The notes beneath the pieces are model-generated. The model was not told where the DNA came from, ran no database searches, and saw only the letters and a list, made by a program, of their open reading frames with translations. Position numbers and translations under genes: made by a program. A stretch of 64,000 nt of DNA from Scatophagus argus (lineage: Eukaryota > Chordata > Actinopteri > Scatophagidae), in NCBI RefSeq assembly GCF_020382885.2, contig NC_058516.1, forward strand, positions 12,743,362 to 12,807,361, read 5' to 3'. Every line of letters begins with the position of its first letter. Positions within the stretch are counted from its first letter, which is position 1. Shown one piece after another: positions 34,186-42,310 of the stretch.

Positions 34186-34983
34186 GATGTGACTTGTTTA
34201 TGAAACTTGAGGTGTGCAGACAGATACATAGGCATTTATTTAATACACTAATCAAGATGTAGTGCTGATATGAAAAAATAAATAACTATGATGTCTGTGT
34301 GTGTCTGTACGTATTATTATTTACCACCAATCTGTAAAATTGCGTCCTTAAATTGTAATGGATTAACTGCATTAATGTGTAAATAATCACAATTAATCAC
34401 AGAGTAAAAGGTGGAACTTTTTTCTCTACACAGAATATTATTTTTCTATAATTGCATTCAAGCTTAAAATTTTTAAATTTGATAGAAAAATGATATTTTT
34501 GCATAATTTCACCCGATTACCATTAACACTGGAAAAGTGTTAATGGTATTTTTTGTTCAAAAATGCATATATATATATATATATATATACCAAGGGTTGT
34601 ACAAGGGTTAAATATTCTTAATGGGTACTGAATCCATGACTTCCTTCCTTCATACATTGTTAATCTTCCATTTTGTGTACTGTTTTAGCTTCAGCAACAT
34701 TGCCACCAATATGTACAGGTAAATACAATGCTACTGACTGTGACTGTTGTGCTTCTCCATGGTTTACAGAGAATGTCCTTGACATATGGATGAAGCACAT
34801 CAGGGGCTGTTAAGATAACTCATGTTATGGTTTGGTACTACACTGAAAAAATGAACTTGCACTGACATTTTTAAAGTAAATTTTACTGCTGAAATATACA
34901 ACTCACTTGCCAGTATCATATAAAATTTACTTATTATGCAACTTTACATTTGTGAAGATATTATTGTGTGTTTGAGGGTTTTT
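34186..34983. other. No gene; A/T-rich with a hairpin and a TA microsatellite
   Basis: A perfect 12-bp inverted repeat, TACCATTAACAC with its complement and a 7-base loop, occupies 34518-34548. TA repeats lie at 34567-34589. I see no coding or RNA gene signature. Confidence 0.6.
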
Positions 34984-35118
34984 TTGCTCTGGAGAACAAT
35001 AGAGAGGCCTACATGTAACCCAAGAGACCTGAGCTAGAGTGACGAACCGTTAGAGACCCCACCCATGACGTACACCTAGTCGTAAATTCTTGAATTCGAA
35101 CTCCACAGGGGTCCGAGG

Positions 35119-35141
35119 TGACGTCACTCAGGTAATAAAAG
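35119..35141 (+). promoter_or_regulatory. CRE-like palindrome and TATA-like box in LTR copy 3
   Basis: TGACGTCA at 35119-35126 and TAATAAAAG at 35133-35141 keep the same six-base gap as in copies 1 and 2. Confidence 0.55.
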
Positions 35142-35746
35142 TTCACTGCAACCCTCAGTCGTTGCTTTTTCCCTGTGCTTGCTGTGACAAGGAGAGCTAT
35201 TCCAGGCTCTCTGAGGTGTCCAGCTCACCGAAAGGGAGCAACAGTCAAACGTTTCATTATTATCATCACTTTAAAATCCTAGGTCACAGTTCTTAAACTC
35301 GCAGGCCGAGAAACAGACTGCTGTGTTTATTTTGTAACTTTTCCCTTTTTTCCTTCTGCCGACGTGGATTGCTGCAATCAGCTGATCACACGTTAACGAG
35401 CCGTGTGCCGACTTTGTTGAAGTAGTTTTTAGTTTTTAGTTAGTTTTTTCTTCATCTGTGATTTTCTCCGCTGCCGCCATGGGACCCACAGTGATATGCC
35501 ACATCGCCAAAGGAGCGAAACAACCAATCGCCAGCACCCCGCTGAGGACAACGCGGCGAATGTTTAAGTGGACTAATAATTTTCCAACTTCGAAGGACCG
35601 GAGCAACTCACAGTAAGAAGCTTATGGACGGAGGCATTATTAAGGCAGACGCATTATTAGGCAGAGACAGTGTAAAGTAGGGTTATTTACACATGATTTT
35701 CTTTGACTTAAATGTGCTGCAATCATTTAATTTTTGTTACCAGCAT

Positions 35747-36381
35747 TAAGATAAGATAAGATGAACTTTATTGATCCCGCAGTGGGGAAATTCACCTGTT
35801 GTGGCAGCTCACAAGAACACAAGAAGAGTGCAAAAAGTGTGCATAAACAGTTACAAAAAAATATAGAGGTGAAATAAATTAACAATTTACAAGGTAAGTA
35901 AAAATAGTACACTATAAAGCTATATACAAGTCCTCATAAGGGAAGAAAGAGGACTAGACCATAGAATTATACAGTCTAACAGCAGCGGGAATGAAAGACC
36001 TGCGGTAGCGCTCCTTCCTACACTGAGGGTGTAGCAGTCTGCCACTGAAGGAGCTGTTCAGAGCCTCCACTGTCTGATGCAGAGGATGAGAGGTGTTGTC
36101 CATGATGGATGTCAGCTTGGCTAACATCCTCCTCTCACCCACCTGCTCCACGGAGTCCAGTGGGCAGCCCAGGACAGAGCTGGCCCTCCTGACCAGCTTA
36201 TTTAGTCTCTTCCTGTCCCGGTCCGTGCTGCCCGGTCCCCAACAGACCACAGCATACTGAATAGCAGAGGCTACCACAGAGTCATAAAAAGTCCTTAGGA
36301 GGGGCCTGCACACTCCAAAGGACCTCAGTCTCCTCAGAAGGTGGAGGCGACTTTGGCCCTTCTTGTACAGGGCATCGGTGT
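35747..36381 (-). pseudogene. L2-type LINE fragment: ORF2 C-terminus and 3' tail
   Basis: The 3' end at low coordinate reads AAGATAAGATAAG then 'TTTATTGATCCCGCAG'. On the minus strand 36313-35954 is an open frame of 119 codons: 'AIQYAVVCWGPGSTDRDRKR', 'RASSVLGCPLDSV' and 'SHPLHQTVEALNSSFSG', the conserved C-terminal block of an L2-type ORF2. It is 5'-truncated. It inserted into LTR copy 3. Confidence 0.82.
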
Positions 36382-37425
36382 TATGTGTTATTAAGATAGA
36401 GTTGCTAACGTGTGACTCTCATTTATATGTGCTGCAATCATTTAATTTGTGTACCGTATTATTGAGATAGAGTTGCTAATGTGTGATTTTCGCTTGTAGG
36501 TGCCGTACTCATTTAATTTTTGTTACCGATCATCCAAATCCTTCAGTTCCGTGAGCTTGCGCGTCACCAGTTAAAAGACCAATATCTGAGCAGATAAACT
36601 TCGGTTTACTGACTCCAAGTGGTGATAGTGTGAGACTCAAAAGAACTGAAGTGGTGATCTTTACTGGATTCTTAATTCATTAAGTTCCTCTTCTATCCTT
36701 ATCTCTCTCACACATTTTTACATGGGCATGAGTCCGAGCACGCAATCACGAATCTCCTCACGAGACACGTGACGCTCAAGGATCTTTGCCTTTGTAGTGT
36801 TTGTTTGCCACGTCAGCCATATTATGTGGGCAATCGCCACCTTGGCTCTGAGCTGCACATCCTGCGTGCCACTCTATCGCCATCTTGGTCTTGCTGACAT
36901 CACTCACGCGACGACCCGCCATCGTGGCTTCGAGGGACACCCCCCCCCACGTCATCCCTCTGCCATCCTGGTCTCCACCGCTATCTCTCTCTCACTCTCT
37001 CTGACACACACACACACACACACACTCCTGTATATATATATACCCATGTATAGATATACTCTTGCTGCTGTACCTATGTTATCTTTAGTTGATAGTTAAT
37101 GTGTGTTGATAAAACTTGGATTATAATAGTGTTAATTACAAAGTGATACTTATCTCTGGATGGTTATTGCTGGTTAATAAATCCTGTTATGGTTTAACCT
37201 GTCGTTGTCTGTGGTTATTGTGAATGTACCTATAATAACAGCTGAATTCATGACAGTCAGTACTTGGATTCATCCTTCATAATTTTAAGAGACTGTTATT
37301 TCCTATTAATTAATTTGGCTATTGGTCCCTGGTGACGGTGGTGCCCCGATTTTGCTTTAATGATTATTCCCCATAATCATTGATTATTCAGCCAATAACC
37401 AAATTGCTCCTACTAGTGCACAACA

Positions 37426-37904
37426 ACAGGTAAGTCATTATGGACTTTGTGGACTGGTGTGAGCGCAACTAATTGCACTTAAACACCAGTAAAACGAAGG
37501 ACGTGGTAATTGGTAATTGACTTCCAAAGAAGAACACTACCACATGCACTGGTGAACATCCAGGGCTCGAACATTCAGATGGTGGACAGTTTTAAGTATC
37601 TGGGTGTCGACTTCAACCATAAATTGGACTGGTTTGCCCTGTACAAGATGGGCCAAAGTTGCCTCCACCTTCTGAGGAGAATGAGTGTACAGGTCCCTGT
37701 TACAGACATTTTATGACCCTGTGGTAGTCTCTGCTATTCACTATGCTGTGGTCTGCTGGGGACCGGGCAGCATGGGCCGGGACAGGAAGAGACTGAACAA
37801 GCTGGCCAGGAGGGCCAGCTCTGTCCTGAGCTTCCCACTGGACTCTGTGGAGGAGGTGGGTGAGAGAAAGACATTAGCCAAGCTGACAACTATCATGGAC
37901 TCAA
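37426..37904 (+). pseudogene. L2-type LINE fragment, thumb to C-terminus (first part)
   Basis: The translation shows 'DFVDWCERN', 'NIQGSNIQMVDSFKYLGVDF', 'HYAVVCWGPGSMGRDRKR' and 'RASSVLSFPLDSVEEVGER', with frame breaks near 37515 and 37700. It is the same subfamily as 35747-36381 but on the plus strand. It is cut at 'TIMD' by a CR1 tail and continues at 38428. Confidence 0.8.
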
Positions 37905-38427
37905 TTCAGTTCAATTCAATTTTACTTAAAGTGCCAGTTCATAACACCGTTATCTCAAGACACTTTACAGGTGTGTAAACAACACATTCACAAAAAAAGA
38001 GAATTGAATCAGAAAGAAACAGGTCCCAGGGCAAAACCCCAGTAAGCATTTGGCGACAGTGGCGAGGAAAAACTTCCTTCTAACAGGCAGAAACCTTGAG
38101 TAGAACTAGACGTGTAGACGGCCTTCTGCTGTGACTGCCTGAGAGAGAGAGAGAGGGGGAGAGGAGAGAATGGGAGATGGAGAGAGACAGGAGAGGGGGA
38201 GAGGAGAGACAGGGAGATGGAGAGAGAAAGAAGAGGGGGAGATAGAAAGAAAAATGAGAGGGAGAGAGGAGAGACAGGGAGGATAGAGAGAACAGTGCAG
38301 AGCAGGAGCAGCAGGATCTGGGTAGGACCATGGGGAGAGCTCAGGATCCAGCAGCGGTACCAGGCCTCAGGAGGGCAGGGTAGGAGATTCTGGATCCAGC
38401 AGCATGCTCTGGAAGGGCTGAGAAAAG
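37905..38427 (-). mobile_element. CR1-like LINE 3' end inserted in the L2 fragment
   Basis: It starts with AATTCAGTTCAATTCAATT (tail, reversed), then 'GGCGACAGTGGCGAGGAAAA' and GAGA-rich low complexity at 38140-38290. ATGGA flanks it on both sides (about 37899-37903 and 38425-38430). Rejoining the flanks restores the L2 sequence ATGGACAACACCTC. Long minus-strand frames here come from the GAGA repeat. Confidence 0.75.
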
Positions 38428-38560
38428 ATGGAGACAACACCTCTCACCCTCTGCATCAGACAGCTGGGGCTCTGAGCAGCTCCTTCAGCGACTCAGTGTA
38501 GGAAGGAACTACAGCAGGTCCTTCATTCCCACTGCTGTTAGACTGTACAACTCAACATGC
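38428..38560 (+). mobile_element. L2-type LINE fragment, C-terminus (second part)
   Basis: It continues 37426-37904 with 'NTSHPLHQTAGALSSSFSDS' followed by the damaged terminal block near 38520-38555. Confidence 0.7.
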
Positions 38561-38564
38561 ACCT

Positions 38565-38733
38565 AAGCTCAATTTTGAGTGTCATGGCAAAGGGTGTGAA
38601 TACTTATGTATATGTTACATTATTTTTTTCATTTTTAACAAATTTGCAAAAAAATCACGCAAACTTGTTTTGCTTCATCATTATGAGGTATTTTGTAAAA
38701 ATTTTGAGGGATACTTTACTATCATCCATTTTG
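38565..38733 (+). mobile_element. Tc1/mariner-type transposon end, left part
   Basis: 'GTGTGAATACTTATGTATAT', 'AACAAATTTGCAAAAAA' and 'CATTATGAGGTATTTTGTA' resemble the non-coding end of fish Tc1-like elements. It is interrupted by Rex3 and resumes at 39168. Confidence 0.65.
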
Positions 38734-39167
38734 GAATGGGTCATGACCGAAAGAACGAGATCTCGGATACAAGCGGCTGAAATGAGCTTTCTTCGCAGGG
38801 TGGCGGGGCGCTCCCTTAGGGATAGGGTGAGGAGCTCTGTCACCCGGGAGGAGCTCGGAGTAGAGCCGCTGCTCCTCCACATCGAAAGGAGCCAGTTGAG
38901 GTGGCTCGGGCATTTGTTCCGGATGCCCCCTGGACGCCTTCCTGGGGAGGTGTGCTGGGCATGCCCCTCTGGGAGGAGGCCCCGAGGAAGACCCAGGGCA
39001 CGTTGGAGGGACTATGTCACTCAGCTGGCCTGGGAACGCCTTGGGGTCCACCCGGAAGAGCTGGAGGAAGTGTCTGGGGAGAGGGAAGTCTGGGCATCCC
39101 TGCTCAAGCTGCTGCCCCCGCGACCCGGTCCCGGATAAAGCGGAAGAAGATGGATGGATGGATGGAC
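38734..39167 (+). pseudogene. Rex3-type (RTE clade) LINE, 3' fragment
   Basis: The plus-strand frame reads 'RSRIQAAEMSFLRRVAGRSL', 'REELGVEPLLLHIERSQLRW', 'GRRPRGRPRARWRDYV' and 'VWASLLKLLPPRPGP', then stops and ends in GGATGGATGGATGG. Rex3/RTE elements of fish end in this way. Only about 435 bp of the C-terminus survive, and they sit inside a Tc1-like end. Confidence 0.8.
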
Positions 39168-39211
39168 TGTAACATAAAATGTGGAAAAAGTGAGGCATCC
39201 GGATGCACTGT
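39168..39211 (+). mobile_element. Tc1/mariner-type transposon end, right part
   Basis: 'ATGTGGAAAAAGTGAGG' and the terminal 'CCGGATGCACTGTA' continue the Tc1-like end at 38565-38733. Confidence 0.65.
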
Positions 39212-39608
39212 ATGTTTGGTAGGTAGGAAGGTAAAGTGGTGAAAAGAAAGTGTACACTTAAACTGATACTGACTTTTTAAGTTGTCTAAAGCACATGTTG
39301 CTGCTGACCCTGCCTACAGCATGGCACTGTTTAGATTACCTGTGTTCCTGCTGCTTCTCTTACCGCTGTTTCATCAGCAGTAACTTAACAGGACCCCTCC
39401 ACAGCTGAAAGAGAATACGAAACAGTCAAAATAATGCAGAACCTGAAAGAACAAACAGTGAAACAGGAGAAAAACAAATTTTCAAAGCTCTTAGGATTAC
39501 AATGTAGAAATTAGTACAGCCAGTTTAATAGATGTTACTATTCCAAAAAGTTTGTTTTTTCAGTGAGTATGCATCATATAGACTTCACATTATCCTTTCA
39601 CTTTACAG
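39212..39608. other. Probable intron or upstream region of the recombinase-like gene
   Basis: No repeat is recognised. A pyrimidine-rich tract with AG near 39608 (CTTTCACTTTACAG) forms a good splice acceptor for the exon at 39609. A 38-codon open stretch at about 39391-39504 after an acceptor-like AACAG could be an earlier exon, but it lacks a clear donor. A 19-codon hydrophobic frame at 39321 is too short to interpret. Confidence 0.4.
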
Positions 39609-39669
39609 GCATCCTTGAGAGGGAGAAGAGCAGGGAGGCACTTGAGCATGTGTATGGGTTTATTGCCTG
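39609..39669 (+). pseudogene. Recombinase-like gene, exon 1, 5' piece
   Basis: It follows the acceptor TTTACAG and starts with two bases of a split codon. It encodes 'ILEREKSREALEHVYGFIA' and the first two bases of the next Cys codon. The exon is cut at 39669 by the Gypsy element, and CCTG (39666-39669) is the target duplication. The coding sequence resumes at 47834 after the second CCTG. Confidence 0.65.
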
Positions 39670-41016
39670 TGTGGCCAGGTGGGTTGTTTCCTCCCCACCG
39701 CTGTATGGCGCTGTCCCACGGTTCCAGTGTGCTGATTGTGGGGCGGCCCCGCAGCTATTTAAGCCGGCAGGTGGCTGCGCTTTCTCTCTCTTCTTCCTCC
39801 TTGTGCGGCGGTGGCCTGCAGCAGTAGCTGTGGTGAACGTGGGTGCCGTGGTGCTCCGGTATCCAGGTATGTGTTTTGTCTGTTCTGTCTGTGCACCAAG
39901 GTACGTTGCAGTCATAGCGGCTGTGATTTGTTTTGCAGCGTGCGTTGTGGCGGCGTGTATGCGGTGGGGCTGTCGTGTCCTCTTGCCTGGGTCCGCCTGC
40001 GGTGTTGGCACGGTAGGTTGTTGCAATATTGTGCTAGCTAGATCTCTCTGTGCTGACGCTGTTTTCTTTTCTTGATCTGCAGCGGTGGTTGTGACGGGGG
40101 TGGCTCACCCACCGTTAGCGTGGCCTCCTTTCCCTCCCCTTTTTATCGGTGCACCGGGTAGGTGCTGCTGTTCTGGTGGCGCTGCTGTTCTGGTGGCGCT
40201 GCTGTTCCGGTTGGGCTGCTGTTCCGGTTGGGCCGCTGTTTTGGACGCGTCGTCGCTCGGGACGCGAAGTCGTTCCGGACACGGAGCTTGTGCTTCCGAG
40301 GGACTGTTCAAAGACTGAATTGAATGCGTTGATGGCGGTTGGTGTTTTATTCTGGGTTTTGTTTCTTTGGATTATTACTTTGATCTATTGTGTAAATTTA
40401 GGTTTAATTTTTGTATATTCATATTTCTGTGTATTGTTTTTGGGTTAAAATTAGTTAGTTTAGTTAGTAGTTACTGAGTTTTTCCTTTTCCCTTTTTTTT
40501 ATTTTTCTTTCTTGTTTTGTTTGTTGGAGTGTGTGAGTGTCTGTATTTTAAGTTGCCGTGTTGTTGGGTCCCTGTCATTAATTTCTTTCTCTTTGTGTTT
40601 GCTGTACAGGAGCTGTGGCCTGGTGGTGGCGGTGGTCCCCATTTCCTGGTGCTGGGTTTTGTCTTCCCATCCTTATTTTATTAGATTGCAGTGTCACGGT
40701 GTGTAGGTTGCTCCCTTTTCTTTTCTTTCCACCTCCAGTACACCACAGCCCTGTTCACTCTTGGGGTTGATTTTGCAGGGCCCCAACATATCTTGCTTGT
40801 ACTAGGCAACACATAGTGCTCATGACCAAATTTTATTGTGTGCTTGTTTTTTTTCTTTTGTGGTTTAATAATAAAAAAAGTTGTTCTTTCTACCTGTCCC
40901 TTGCCCTGTGTGTGACTCGGACCTGTGTGCATTTCCTGGGGTTGAGGCACCTCTCCTCCAGGTGGCGTTGTCAGCAACTGTCATTTATTTAGACTTACCT
41001 CCTGAACTCTGCCACA
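39670..41016 (+). repeat. 5' LTR of the Gypsy element, 1347 bp
   Basis: It starts TGTGGC and ends GCCACA. It contains a short internal tandem motif around 40165-40240 (GCTGTTCTGGTGGCGCT-like) with one more copy than the 3' LTR, which accounts for the 17-bp size difference. AATAAA-type signal 'AATAATAAAAAAAG' lies near 40868-40881. The long ORFs inside are duplicated exactly in the 3' LTR and are not genes. Confidence 0.95.
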
Positions 41017-41019
41017 TTC

Positions 41020-41037
41020 TGGCGTTGTCGGCAGGAT
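41020..41037 (+). other. Primer-binding site, complementary to tRNA-Ser
   Basis: TGGCGTTGTCGGCAGGAT lies three bases after the LTR. It matches the complement of the 3' end of vertebrate tRNA-Ser (AGA/TGA type, including CCA) at 17 of 18 positions as I recall that tRNA, with the mismatch at the seventh base. Confidence 0.7.
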
Positions 41038-41230
41038 CACGCATTTAAAAGGGCAAGGGCGGGTTGTTTTTCTCATTGTTTGTTCGTGTTGTCTGTTTTT
41101 TTTTGTGTGTGTGTTACGGGTTTATATATTTTTGTATAATTTTGCTTAACAGAACCAGAACAGCAGCATCTACTCAGGTTGTATTACCTGTTTGCCACAG
41201 CTACCTGTTGGTGGCCAGCCTGTGGCTGTC

Positions 41231-42310
41231 ATGGAGGAGGAGGTGCAGCAGCTCAGAGAGCTGGTGATGCAGCTGAAGGCGGATAATGAGCGGTTGCTCC
41301 GTGAACGGGGTGCCTCCCAGGCGGGTCCAGGAGAGGTGAGTGCAGCTTCCTCTGCTCCAGCTGGCCAAGCGACACGGCCGGCAGTCGCTGAGCGGTTGAT
41401 TTTGATCCCTAGAGATCGCAGGTGTCCCATGTTTAATGGTAGGACAGGCATGGGTGTCGATGAGTGGATGGAGGAGGTACAGACATGCATGCGTGCTCGA
41501 CATCTATCTGCTACTGATCAGGCTTTGTTCCTTTTTGATCACTTGGAAGGTGAGGCTAAGGAAGAGATTAAGTTTCGATCTAGTGTCGAGCGAGGGGACC
41601 CAGATCGGGTTTTTGCCATCCTAAGGGAACTTTATGGTTGTGTTCAGCCTTATGTTACCCTACAGCAAGCCTTTTTTTCTAGGAAGCAGCAGGAGGGGGA
41701 GACATTGCATGAGTTTTCCCTTGCTCTCCTGGCCTTGATGGAGCAGGTTAAGCAGTGTGCACCTGATGGCGTGCCTAATGCCGAAGTTCTCCTTCGTGAC
41801 CAGTTTACTGAGCATGTTCTTGACGGGGCTCTTCGTCGGGAACTGAAGCAGGTGATCCGCCGCCAGCCCACGGCTACTCTGTTGGAGGTACGTAGTGAGG
41901 CTATTAGGTGGGAAAGAGAGGGTCTCCCTGGGGGTGCTAGAGGACGCAGTTATTCACTTCCATCTGCTTATGGTCTTCAGTGTGGTGTCCAAGGTAGTTC
42001 TTACCCAGCTCCTCGTGTTACACCCCAGCAGCCAGAGTTAGGTGAGTTGAGGGATCTTCTGAAGCGTCAGCAGGAACAGTTGGATCAGCTCACCCAGACT
42101 GTTGTTTCACTTCAGGCTGCCCGATCACAATCTAATGTCCGGCCCCCTCGGAGTGGCCCTTTGATTTGTCGAAGGTGCCACCAGCCAGGTCATTTTGCTT
42201 GTGAGTGCAATGGCGAGCGGGTCCCTTCTCGGGCCCGGGCAAATTCTGTTGGTGACGCAACTCCCCACGCTGCTAGATCCGTCCATTCTTCTCACCAGTC
42301 GGAAAACTGA
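41231..42310 (+). CDS. Gypsy gag, 359 aa
   Basis: This is the structural protein of the retrotransposon particle. I choose the ATG at 41231, the first in frame after the primer-binding site, which begins 'MEEEVQQLRELVMQLK', a coiled coil. The middle matches the capsid-like domain of Gypsy gag ('FNGRTGMGVDEWMEEV', 'LFDHLEGEAKEEI', 'LLRDQFTEHVLDGALRREL'). A second coiled coil spans about residues 275-305. A single zinc knuckle, 'CRRCHQPGHFACEC' (C-x2-C-x4-H-x4-C), lies near the C-terminus. It overlaps pol by about 31 bases in the -1 frame and is intact. Confidence 0.92.
   Translation: MEEEVQQLRELVMQLKADNERLLRERGASQAGPGEVSAASSAPAGQATRPAVAERLILIPRDRRCPMFNGRTGMGVDEWMEEVQTCMRARHLSATDQALFLFDHLEGEAKEEIKFRSSVERGDPDRVFAILRELYGCVQPYVTLQQAFFSRKQQEGETLHEFSLALLALMEQVKQCAPDGVPNAEVLLRDQFTEHVLDGALRRELKQVIRRQPTATLLEVRSEAIRWEREGLPGGARGRSYSLPSAYGLQCGVQGSSYPAPRVTPQQPELGELRDLLKRQQEQLDQLTQTVVSLQAARSQSNVRPPRSGPLICRRCHQPGHFACECNGERVPSRARANSVGDATPHAARSVHSSHQSEN

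Larger units (their letters stand above)
34984..37425 (+). mobile_element. Long LTR, copy 3, split by an L2 insertion
   Basis: It matches LTR copy 2 from GCTCTGGAGAACAATAG to the terminal GCACAACA at 37425. TGACGTCA lies at 35119-35126, TAATAAAAG at 35133-35141, GTAAGA near 35611, a CA microsatellite near 37003-37024 and AATAAA at 37176-37181. An L2 fragment inserted at about 35747-36381. The extreme 5' TGTTGGGA is not clear in this copy. No internal coding region is present. Confidence 0.75.

Noticed and set aside
38009-38440. 143-codon minus-strand ORF rich in Ser/Leu/Pro
   Set aside because: It is a product of the GAGA microsatellite in a CR1 3' end.
39321-39380. Short signal-peptide-like frame (M, hydrophobic run, 19 codons)
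   Set aside because: No continuation, no splice donor and too short. The pyrimidine-rich tract more likely serves splicing or nothing.
39563-40311. ORFs of 170 and 142 codons on opposite strands at the Gypsy LTR
   Set aside because: Most of their length is exactly duplicated in the 3' LTR (46482-46905), so they are chance frames in LTR DNA. Only the first ~60 bp after 39609 are read as host exon.
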